From: Chrysochromulina tobinii
Taxonomy: Eukaryota; Haptophyta; Prymnesiales; Chrysochromulinaceae
DNA length: 32,094 nucleotides
NCBI GenBank assembly: GCA_001275005.1
Contig: JWZX01001440.1
Location: 1-32,094 of the forward strand
Direction: 5' to 3'
This document shows positions 24,545 through 32,094 of this stretch, piece after piece. Numbering within the stretch: the stretch's first letter is position 1; each line of letters opens with the position of its first letter. The notes under the pieces were generated by a model. That model was not told the DNA's origin, did not search any database, and saw nothing but the letters and a program-made list of their open reading frames with translations. The translations under genes and the position numbers were made by a program.

Positions 24545-27500
24545 ATGAGGCGGCGGAAAATCAAAATTGGGTGGCCACGGCACGTTCAGATGAGTTTGGT
24601 GCACGAACGGAGGGCGGAGGCGAGGGTTGGTGCGCAGCTGATGCAGGCGCTGCAGGCGCAGGTGGTACAACTGACGAACCGTGTTTCTACCCTAGACGAA
24701 GCTCTCCTTGCCGAGCGTCGGGAAAACGAACAGCTGTCTCAAGAACGAGCAGAACGGCTTCGGGCGCAGGCGGAGGCGTCTGAGAACGCGTTGCGCGACC
24801 AGTTCCGAGCACTGTCGGCTCGGGTAGAAGCGCAAGTGGATCAAGGCGAGAAATCTCTTCGAGACTATCCTTCTCAGTTACGTGCCCAGGCGGACGCGTC
24901 GGAGGGGGTGCTCCGGCAGGAGATTGCGCGCCTGCGCTCGGAGGCAGCCGTTTCGCTCTCCGCCGCCAGCCCAAACTCGAGTCGTCCCCCGACTGTTGCG
25001 GAGCTGGGCCTCCGAGTGGAAGCGCTCAAGCAGTTGAAGGAGAGTGGCGTTCCAGCCTTCCCAGCTAAGGAACTTGGGTATACGCTCATGGAGCTACGGC
25101 TTGCAGGCTACTCGTTTGCGGAAGTGAGGCTCATACCCGGGTATACGCTCGCCGAGATCAAGGCCGTTGGGTACGTCGAGGGCCTCAAGGCGGCCGGGAT
25201 TAAGTGTGACGACGCCAAGGCGGCCGGCTACACGCTCGCCGAGATGAGAGCGGGTGGCTTCACGTGCGCCGATGCCAAGACGGCCGGCTACACGCTCGCC
25301 GAGATGAGAGCGGGTGGCTTCACGTGCGCCGACGCCAAGGCGGCCGGGTTCGTCGAGGGCCTCAAGGCGGCGGGCTTCACGTGCGTGGAGGCCAAGGCGG
25401 TCGGCTACACGCTTGCGGAGATGAGAGCGGATGGCTTCACGTGCGCTCAGGCCAAGATGGCCAGCTACACGCTCACAGAGATGAGGGCAGACGCATACAC
25501 GTGCCTCGAGGCGAAGACGGCCGGCTACACGCTTGAGGAGATGAGAGCGGGTGGCTACAACTGCGCCGAGGTCAAGGCGGCTGGCTACACATGTGTCGAA
25601 GCCAAGGCGGCGGGCTACACGCTCAAGGAAATGAGGGGCGCTGCGCCGGCCGCCGGGCCTGCTACCAGTGGCTTTTCATTCGGTGCGCCACCTGCATCCG
25701 CTGCGCCCGCTGTGCCCGCTGCGCCGGCGACGGGGGGCTTTTCGTTCACTGCGGTCGGCAACCCGCCTAGCACTCCGGTCACCGCGCCTGCTACCAGTGG
25801 GTTTTCATTCGGTGCGCCCGCTGCGCCCGCTGCGCCGGCTGCGCCGGCGACGGGTGGCTTTACGTTTACTGCGCTCGGCAACACGCCTTGCACGACGACC
25901 GCCGCGCCTGCTACAAGTGGCTTTTCATTTGCTGCGCCAGCAACAGTTGGCAAAGGACGAGGACGAGGACGAGGCACCAGCACGCCGGCCTCCGCGCCTG
26001 CTACAAGTGGGTTTTCATTCGGTGCGCCCGCTGTGCCAGCGACGGGTGGCTTATCATTTGCTGTAGTCGGCAGCCCGCCTGGCGACCAAGCAGGGCCTCG
26101 CCCGTCTTTCAAGGCAAAGCGGCCCGCAAAACCAGCCTTTGGCAGCCCCGCCGCCGGCTCTGGTTCACCGCCGGCACCAACCACTGGAACTCTGGCGGCG
26201 GCAGTCCCTTTGTCAAACGCCGCCCTGGAAAAGCTACACACGGCGGTGAAGGAGAACCAGTTGGCCGATGTGAAAACTCTGCTCGCCTCGGGCTCAAACC
26301 TAGTCAACATGGCTGATGACAACGGGATGACGGCACTCATCTGGGCTGCATCCAAGGGCCATGGTGAGATGGTCGGAGTCCTCCTCGAATTCGGCGCGGA
26401 CAAGAAAGCGGTGACGAAAAAGGGCAATAACGCACTGCAGGCAGCCAAAATGGGTCAAGAACAGGCTCCCGGCGACGCGCGTTTCGACCATGCTATCCGA
26501 ATTCTAGAAGCCCCGCCCGGACTCAAGCTCGAAGGTGGCTCGCTGCCAGGAAATGCGGCCAAATACGGTGGCACCTACAAGCTTGATCCGAGGAAGCTTG
26601 TAAACGGCCGGCCCGCGTATCAGCACACGAGCGATGCAACTTGCTGGATTGCGTTCGCTGGAGACCGCTGGATGGGGCTGCCTGAGTCGCTACTTGGTGA
26701 GAAGAAGGGCTTCCTGGACCTAACAGACTCAGCTGCTGCTTCGCCCGACGTGAGTGCCAAGACATGGAAGGTGAGCGGCAGAGCGGGCTCTGGTTGGGTT
26801 GAGGCGCCGCAGCTCAAGTGCACTGCTTGGACGCCGCCGCCGCCGCCACTCGCCGCCGAGCCCGTCGGTGCAATGGCTGGTAGTTCGGCGGGCTTTTACA
26901 CATGCGCCGAGGCCAAGACGGCAGGCTTCACGCTTACTGAGATGAGAACGAGCGGGTACACATGCGCCGACGCCAAGGCGGCCGGGTTCGTCGAGGGCCT
27001 CAAGGCGGCGGGGTTCACTTGCCTCGAGGTGAAGACGGTCGGCTACACGCTCGCGGAAATGAGAGTGGGTGGCTTCACATGCGCCGAGGTCAAGGCGGCC
27101 GGGTACGTCACGGGCCTCAAGGAGGCCGGCTACACGTGCCTCGAGGTGAAGGCGGCCGGCGGTGGCTTCACGTGCGCCGACGCCAAGGCGGCCGGGTTCG
27201 TCGAGGGCCTCAAGGCGGCGGGGTTCACTTGCCTCGAGGTGAAGACGGTCGGCTACACGCTCGCGGAGATGAGAGTGGGTGGCTTCACATGCGCCGAGGT
27301 CAAGGCGGCCGGGTACGTCACGGGCCTCAAGGAGGCGAGCTACACGTGCCTCGAGGCGAAGGCGGCCGGCTACACGCTCGCAGGGATGAGAGCAGGCGGA
27401 TACAATAGCACCGAGGTCAAGGCGGCCGGCTACACACTTGCGGAGATGAGAGTGGGAGGGTACACCGAGGGCCTCAAGGCGCTCGGCTACACGTGCGCCG

Positions 27501-27979
27501 AGGCGAAGGCGGCCGGGTACGTCATGGGCCTCAAGGAGGCGGGCTACACATGCGCGGAGGCCAAGGCAGGCAATTACACGTGCGCTCAGGTCAAGATGGC
27601 AGGGTATACGCTCGCAGAGATGAGAGCAGCCGGCTTCACGTGCGCCGAGGCGAAGGCGGCCGGGTTCAATCCCAAGGAGTCCATGCAGGCTGGCTTCACC
27701 TACCAAGAGGGGCTTGCGGTGGGTTATCCTTCCCATATCGATGGCCATCCTACCAATGTTACGTCGTGGAACTTCGGTATGCAACCACCGCGACTCGAAT
27801 CGACGATCTCCCTCCCCGCGCTCCCACCGCCTCCGCGCGCGCGCCCCTCAGTCCAGCGTCCAATGAGGCGGGCCGCGGCGCTGCGTGCGGCCCGCGCCCT
27901 GCGTGCGGCTTGCTGGCGTAGTGACCCTTGCTGCAGACTCACGCCCGCTCGTGTGCGCGCATGGCGCAGGGGTTTATGA
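24545..27979 (+). CDS. Mosaic protein: coiled coil, decapeptide repeats, FxFG repeats, ankyrin repeats, more decapeptide repeats
   Basis: 1144 residues from the ATG at 24545. A coiled coil spans about 35-150. Block 1 of decapeptide repeats (about 176-365) has units such as AGYTLAEMRA and GGFTCADAKA; the second type resembles AGF/AGY-x-x-x-E-L/A-K decapeptides found in many protist proteins, function unknown. An Ala/Pro-rich region (about 366-540) carries GFSFGAP/GGFSFTA elements, the FxFG signature of nuclear-pore proteins. Ankyrin repeats lie at about 557-645 (NGMTALIWAASKGHGEMVGVLLEFGAD). A compact unnamed domain lies near 663-762 (YGGTYKLD, NGRPAYQH, WIAFAGDRWMG). Block 2 of decapeptides spans about 783-1062, then a Pro/Arg-rich tail of uncertain reality. 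It could be a pore-associated or scaffold protein; this is inference. One continuous frame links all parts. Confidence 0.8.
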   Translation: MRRRKIKIGWPRHVQMSLVHERRAEARVGAQLMQALQAQVVQLTNRVSTLDEALLAERRENEQLSQERAERLRAQAEASENALRDQFRALSARVEAQVDQGEKSLRDYPSQLRAQADASEGVLRQEIARLRSEAAVSLSAASPNSSRPPTVAELGLRVEALKQLKESGVPAFPAKELGYTLMELRLAGYSFAEVRLIPGYTLAEIKAVGYVEGLKAAGIKCDDAKAAGYTLAEMRAGGFTCADAKTAGYTLAEMRAGGFTCADAKAAGFVEGLKAAGFTCVEAKAVGYTLAEMRADGFTCAQAKMASYTLTEMRADAYTCLEAKTAGYTLEEMRAGGYNCAEVKAAGYTCVEAKAAGYTLKEMRGAAPAAGPATSGFSFGAPPASAAPAVPAAPATGGFSFTAVGNPPSTPVTAPATSGFSFGAPAAPAAPAAPATGGFTFTALGNTPCTTTAAPATSGFSFAAPATVGKGRGRGRGTSTPASAPATSGFSFGAPAVPATGGLSFAVVGSPPGDQAGPRPSFKAKRPAKPAFGSPAAGSGSPPAPTTGTLAAAVPLSNAALEKLHTAVKENQLADVKTLLASGSNLVNMADDNGMTALIWAASKGHGEMVGVLLEFGADKKAVTKKGNNALQAAKMGQEQAPGDARFDHAIRILEAPPGLKLEGGSLPGNAAKYGGTYKLDPRKLVNGRPAYQHTSDATCWIAFAGDRWMGLPESLLGEKKGFLDLTDSAAASPDVSAKTWKVSGRAGSGWVEAPQLKCTAWTPPPPPLAAEPVGAMAGSSAGFYTCAEAKTAGFTLTEMRTSGYTCADAKAAGFVEGLKAAGFTCLEVKTVGYTLAEMRVGGFTCAEVKAAGYVTGLKEAGYTCLEVKAAGGGFTCADAKAAGFVEGLKAAGFTCLEVKTVGYTLAEMRVGGFTCAEVKAAGYVTGLKEASYTCLEAKAAGYTLAGMRAGGYNSTEVKAAGYTLAEMRVGGYTEGLKALGYTCAEAKAAGYVMGLKEAGYTCAEAKAGNYTCAQVKMAGYTLAEMRAAGFTCAEAKAAGFNPKESMQAGFTYQEGLAVGYPSHIDGHPTNVTSWNFGMQPPRLESTISLPALPPPPRARPSVQRPMRRAAALRAARALRAACWRSDPCCRLTPARVRAWRRGL
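25076..25640 (+). repeat. Decapeptide-coding 30-bp repeat array, block 1
   Basis: Roughly nineteen 30-bp units encoding (A/G)G(Y/F)(T/S)(L/C)(A/x)(E/D)(M/A)(R/K)(A/T). The block 2 array lies at about 26895-27730. Confidence 0.85.
26963..27370 (+). repeat. Recent 210-bp tandem duplication within decapeptide block 2
   Basis: 26963-27160 and 27173-27370 are almost identical (including gttcgtcgagggcctcaagg and ggtcggctacacgctcgcgg) with a 210-bp offset, equal to 70 residues or seven decapeptides. Confidence 0.88.
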
Positions 27980-28775
27980 CTGGAATGGGAACGATTTGTG
28001 ATTGATAGGCTTCGCAGCCATGCCCGCCTGGGACAGCACCGCCGTGCCGCGATCCGTCCTCTATAGGGCGTGCTGGGCACCTAATGTTATCTGCGGCATC
28101 TGCGGCATCTGCGGCATCTGCGGCATCTGCGGAGCGAGAGGGTGGCCGCCGTTGCTGCCATGAGCCACGCGCCAAGCTGTGCAGGACGACAGAAAGAGCA
28201 AGAGCAAAAGATGAAAAGAACGATTGGACTTTGGCGCATCGTGAATGTTCGACAGTAATTGTAAACACCACGATCACTCGAGCACATAGAACAGAGTGAA
28301 AGTGTAGTAAGCCGTACGGCACACGACAGCTGTACTGTGTATTCGACGGGGTTTTGAAAAGCGTCCAGGATATTAAACATGCTCGATTTCACAGTTTAGT
28401 CACAGTAATCGCGATATATAACGGGATCCGATTTGATCCGATTGCCGTGCGCTCTGCGCGGTCCGGCGGGGTTTGGGGTTAGGGGAGTTAAATTACATTA
28501 TTTCGCTTTGCGGCGCGCGGAGGAGCGCCGGGCCGCCGCGCGCGACATCACCGTGTCGGATGCGATTTACTACTTTGATCTTTCTTCGCATAAACCGTAC
28601 TTGGTTGTACATGGATGTACTCCGAGTATTTTCAGCAGTTATCTCGGAAGTGCTCGCCCTCCTCGCGGGCCCGAGAGGCGAATCGGCTCTGGCGAGGGCC
28701 CGCTCGGCGCAACACCCGTCTCCACGCCCCGCTCGTCCTGAGACCCCATTCCATATGCACTCACGTCCCTTGTGC
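27980..28775. other. Intergenic, no gene supported
   Basis: About 800 bp between convergent genes. It holds a 9-bp minisatellite (28089-28133), a TA-rich spot (gcgatatataac near 28411) and a G-rich ggggtttggggttagggg near 28468. Frames near 28433-28829 lack an ATG and show no protein-like motif. Confidence 0.5.
28089..28133. repeat. Five copies of atctgcggc
   Basis: A 9-bp tandem repeat with the last copy ending cgga. Non-coding as far as I can see. Confidence 0.92.
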
Positions 28776-31700
28776 TCATCCCGCCGCCTCGCCCGTCGCA
28801 GGAGACGCACTGGAGGCACTGGAGGGTGACGCATGGGAGGGTGCGGGTGACCTCCCGCGGCGCCCACGGAATATGTGCGTCATCTTCCCGAGCGCCGCCA
28901 TTGAATTCCACATGTCTCGATAGTCGGGCGACATGCTCTCGGGCGCCAGTTCTGTGTCGCCCACTTCGAGAGGCGCTGGCACGTCCTCTTCGGCCTCATC
29001 CTCCCCAAGGACCTCGCCGCTGCCGACGGCGGCGGCTTCGGCGGCGGCTTGGGCGGCGGCGAGCTCGGCGGCCTCGACCGCCTCGGCGTCATAGTCAGAC
29101 GGCTTGTTCTCGAGCTTGAGTCCGTACGAGAGCATGATGGGACCAAGTCGCTCCTTGTGCACCACGTCTGCACCGCCACTCGCCGCAAGAAAGGCGCGCG
29201 TCACCTTGGCCTGCCGAACGGCCGCGTTCGAGAACTTGACCATGTGCGTGAACTCCTTGAGCTCCAGATGGCCGTCGCCGTTGAAGTCCCAGGTGCCAAA
29301 GGCGCGCAGCAGCATCTCCTCCTCGAGATCCATCAGCTTGTCCCAATGCTCGAGGGCGCGGAAGAGGAAAGAGTCGACGCAGACGCGCCCGACGGTCCCC
29401 TTGGCCGTTGGCTTCTTGCAGCTCAGGTCGTCGCCCACATTGATCTCCTTCACCTTCTGCTCGCCCTCCCCGCGCAACGACTTGCCGCTCTCATCGATCA
29501 TCTTATCGGCGGTGAGCGGAAGGTCCTTTTTAGCATGGTCCGTCAGCACGGCCTCGAGGGTCTTGATCGCGCGGATAATGTCCGCTTCCTTCTTCGGGTC
29601 CATCTGCACCGCCGCGAACTTATTCGCAGCGGGAGCTTGGGGCTCACCTTCTGCGCTCGCCTTCGCGCTCGCCTTCTGCTCCTTTAGGTAGCTGACCTGC
29701 TTATTGAGCCGCTCGATGATCCTCTCGAAGTAGGCTGCGGGGACCTTGAGCACGTCCGGCTTCGCATAGCACGCCCAGAAGGCATCACCCTTCATGCCCG
29801 ACAGATGGTCCTCCCGGCAGATCTTGACGAGCTGGCCCAAGACCTGGCGCATGAAGATGGCGGCCTGGTTTGAAAAGGGCTGGCTGGAGCTCTCGCCCTC
29901 GGCATCTCCGGGAACGAGAGCCGTCAGTGTGCGGAAGATCTCGAGCCGCGTGTGCGTCTCGGACGACTGCTTGAGCCCTTTGAGCGTATCCCGCAGATTC
30001 GCCTCGGCGATCTTCTTGAGGCCATACAGCTCGACGAACCGGTCCTCGACGAACTCGCCAAAGTCTTGATTGTCTTCCTCGGTCTCGCCTCGAGAAGCCA
30101 TCTCAAGCTCGTACTCGACACGCGCCTGTATGCAAGCACGTGCCCACTCAGAAGGCAATCAAGGGGCAATCAAGGGGCGACCCAGAGGGGCATCCAGAGA
30201 GAGCCACCCCGCGAAGGGACATCAGGGGCAATCAAGGGCAATCAAGGGCAATCAAGGGCAATCAAGGGCAATCAAGGGCAGTCAAGGGCAGTCAAGGGCA
30301 ATCAAGGGCATCCCGCGAAGGGACATCAGGGGTGGCACTTGCCTGCATCATCGTCCCCACCGTCTTGTGTAGCATCCAAGCGGGCACCGCCTTCGACCCC
30401 TTGAGCGAGGTGATCATCGGCTTGCCACGGTGACGCGAGCGCCGCTTCCGACCGTTGGCGCCCATGCCACCAGCGCCAGTGGCGCCATCGTCCTCATCAT
30501 CGCCAGACCTTCGCTTCTCATTCATCGCCTTCAGGTGGGCTGCCGAGTCCGCCTGTATCGAGATATCCCGAGTGCCCGGCCCGCCCGAGCCTTCAAAGAA
30601 CTCGGGGAAGCCCAGCTTCTCCATCATCTTCGACTTCTCCTCCTCCGACATGCTTGCAAACGCCTTGCGCTGCTCCTCCGTCATGCCCGCGAACGCCGCG
30701 CGCTGCGCCGCCGACATGGTCTCATACTTGGCGCGTTCCTCAGGTGAGAGCTTCTCGAGCTCCGCGGCGGGTAGGCCGCCAGCGTCGCCGCCGCCCCCTC
30801 GTCTCGAAGAGCCGCTCCCGCCCACCTTGATGGGCTTACCATCCGCGCCGATCATCTCGGGCACGCCCATCGTCTCCTTCATGTACGTCGCGCGCTCCTC
30901 GGCGCTCATCGACTGGTACGCCGCGCGAGCCTCCTCGCTCATCGAGGCGAAGGCCGCGCGCTCGGCGTCGCTCATATTCTCGTACAGCCGCTTCTGATCG
31001 GCGGGCAGCGCGGCGAGCGCCGCGGCCGAGAGGGGAGGGCCCACCACGCCCTGCTCACGCATCGCCTTGGCGCGCTCCTCGGGCGACATGGCTGCAAAGG
31101 CCGCGCGCTGCTCCTCGCTCATACCCGCAAACACTGCCTGCTCCGCCTCGCTCATGCTCTGGTACAAGGCCTTCTGCTCCGCGGGCAGCGCCGCAATCGC
31201 CGCAGCCCCGAGCGTCTCGCCCACGACGCCCATCTGTCGCATCATCTTCTTGCGCTCATCAGGGCTCATGGCCTGGTACGCCGCGCGCTCCGCGTCGGTC
31301 ATGTTCGCAAAGGCCGCCATCTCGGCTTTGCTCATGCCCGCCATCGTCGCGAGAAGGGCTGCCTTCTCCTCGTCGGACATGGACTCGAAGGCCTTCCGCT
31401 GCTCGTCGCTCATGCCCGCGTACGCCGCTTGCTCCTCGGGCGACATCTTCTCGTACATCGCGCGCTGCTCGGGCGTGAGCTTCTCGAGCTCTTCGTCCGA
31501 AAACCCGCTCGCTGCGCCCCGCTTCGGACGGGGCGCGCGCGGCTGCTTCATTCGGGCGGCGGCGGCTTTCTGCCTCGCCATCTCCTCCCCTTGCTCCCTC
31601 GCGAGCGCGTCGGCGGCGGCTTGCGCCGCTTCTCGCTTCTGCTGCTGCTCGAGCTCCCGCTGCTGCTTCTGCTCGTCCCACTGCAGCCGCTGCCGCCGCT

Positions 31701-32094
31701 GCGCCTCTGCCTGAGCCCTGCCGAGGCTCGCGTTCGCCGCGATGCTGTCCGCATGGGCCTCGGCGCTCTTGCGAAGGGCGGCGAGGGCGGCGGGGTCGAC
31801 CCGACCTGGGCGCGCGTTGTGCTCCTTGAGCTCCCGCAGCGCTCGCTCGCGTGCCCGCCGCTGCCGGACGTGGAACGGTGTGTCGTAGGAGAGGAGCGCC
31901 GCCCACGAGCCGGCGCTATCCGAGGCGCTGTGCCGCTGAGGGGTGACCAGACCTTGGCGGGGCTCCACGAGGGGGTTTGCGGTCGCGCGGTGCGCGCCGA
32001 GCGACCGGGCGAGCGGCAAGCGCGGCAGGGTTGGCGAAGGCGGCTGAGAGTTGAGCCTCCAGGCGAGCGGCGATCGGGCGCTCGGCCGGAAGGT
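28776..32094 (-). CDS. Met/Ser/Glu-rich repeat protein with C-terminal EF-hand, 5' end cut by window edge
   Basis: Proposed exons are >32094-30343 and 30125-28776, joined in phase 0; 1033 residues are visible and the frame is open to the right edge, so the N-terminus is missing. After a basic start, a Gln/Glu/Ala coiled coil spans about 110-185. From about 200 to 500 there are many 10-11 residue units such as MSPEEQAAYAG and MSDEQRKAFES, grouped into larger blocks of about 80-85 residues separated by QMGVVG/EQGVVG and ALPA(E/D)QK. A basic segment (GRKRRSRHRGKP) precedes the intron. Exon 2 is helical (FVELYGLKKIAEANLRDTL) and carries a canonical EF-hand loop DFNGDGHLELKE at 29253-29288. It ends in an acidic then Ser/Pro-rich tail. 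A calcium-responsive scaffold, perhaps ciliary, is a guess. I do not know the family. Confidence 0.8.
30126..30342 (-). other. 217-bp GC-AG intron with decamer repeats
   Basis: The donor is ATGCAG|GCAAGT, the usual strong context for a GC donor; the acceptor is TTGCATACAG|GCGCGT. It joins GTMMQ to ARVEYELEMAS in phase 0. Reading through would end at a stop within 17 codons. Confidence 0.8.
30156..30310. repeat. Decamer array gggcaatcaa
   Basis: About nine contiguous gggcaatcaa/gggcagtcaa units at 30224-30310, with a further pair of longer units at 30156-30176. The sense strand of the gene reads TTGATTGCCC. It resembles the arrays in the ligase introns. Confidence 0.92.
30590..31490 (-). repeat. 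Coding repeats MSxEExxAxxx
   Basis: Imperfect 30-33 bp units arranged in larger blocks of about 250 bp, coding for 10-11 residue amphipathic segments in the EF-hand protein. Confidence 0.75.

Noticed and set aside
24275-24670. Minus-strand frame overlapping the start of the mosaic gene
   Set aside because: It is antisense to the coiled-coil start of the plus-strand gene and includes the CA-repeat region; there is no domain.
26729-27784. 351-codon minus-strand frame with regular Arg/Leu/His repeats
   Set aside because: The exact antisense of the decapeptide array; its regularity is inherited from the coding strand.
28468-28486. Telomere-like ggggtttggggttagggg
   Set aside because: Under three imperfect units; too short to be called an interstitial telomeric tract.
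28433-28829. Plus-strand frames in the convergent intergenic region
   Set aside because: No ATG start, no domain, and they overlap the 3' end of the EF-hand gene.

Overview
The window reads as nuclear DNA of a GC-rich unicellular eukaryote, most plausibly an alga with a secondary plastid (haptophyte-like). The reasons are high GC with strong G/C third positions, short GT-AG introns (about 54-270 bp) plus one GC-AG intron, very long low-complexity and coiled-coil proteins, a fungal-type histidine enzyme, a plant-type neprosin domain, and a small protein whose N-terminus looks like a signal peptide followed by an Ala-Phe cleavage site. No bacterial operon structure, rRNA, tRNA, transposase or virus gene was seen. 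The taxonomic call is inference.

Layout, left to right. (1) 1-2047, minus: an unrecognised Ala/Gly/Ser-rich protein running off the left edge. (2) 2416-3255, minus: a secreted staphylococcal-nuclease-like enzyme with an Excalibur calcium-binding tail. (3) 4161-4943, minus: a one-pass membrane protein with seven 14-residue coiled-coil repeats. (4) 5483-7255, plus: a bifunctional HisI-HisE enzyme resembling the first two parts of fungal HIS4, without the HisD part and with a hydrophobic tail. (5) 7889-9286, plus: a prolyl 4-hydroxylase-like dioxygenase with one 54-bp intron. (6) 9683-10054, minus: a small putative plastid-targeted protein. (7) 10324-13313, minus: a seven-exon ATP-dependent DNA ligase with WWE, CCCH zinc-finger and BRCT domains. 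(8) 13454-15118, plus: a disordered Gln-rich protein with three SSxxGGIF motifs. (9) 15437-17335, plus: a neprosin-type peptidase domain fused to a PQ-loop membrane protein. (10) 18563-21868, plus: an 1101-residue coiled-coil protein. (11) 22669-24129, plus: a seven-blade WD40 gene in which each repeat is one exon followed by an almost identical 65-67 bp intron. (12) 24545-27979, plus: a mosaic protein with decapeptide repeats, FxFG repeats and ankyrin repeats. (13) 28776-32094, minus: a repeat plus EF-hand protein that runs off the right edge.

The genes do not form a pathway; this is an ordinary eukaryotic gene series on both strands. The most interesting theme is gene structure. Several introns of the DNA ligase look like products of local duplication. 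In one, a perfect 34-bp direct repeat containing AG|GT places the two splice sites exactly one duplication period (73 bp) apart. A second intron shows the same pattern with a 22/23-bp repeat, and a third shows it more weakly. A fourth contains two extra copies of the preceding exon end with its splice donor. The ligase introns, and the intron of the unrelated gene at the right edge, are filled with roughly 10-bp tandem repeats resembling CTTGATTGCC on the sense strand. The WD40 gene has grown by copying whole exon-intron cassettes, and its differences concentrate at blade-surface positions. All exon-intron models come from reading frames, splice-site dinucleotides and domain continuity; no transcript evidence was available.
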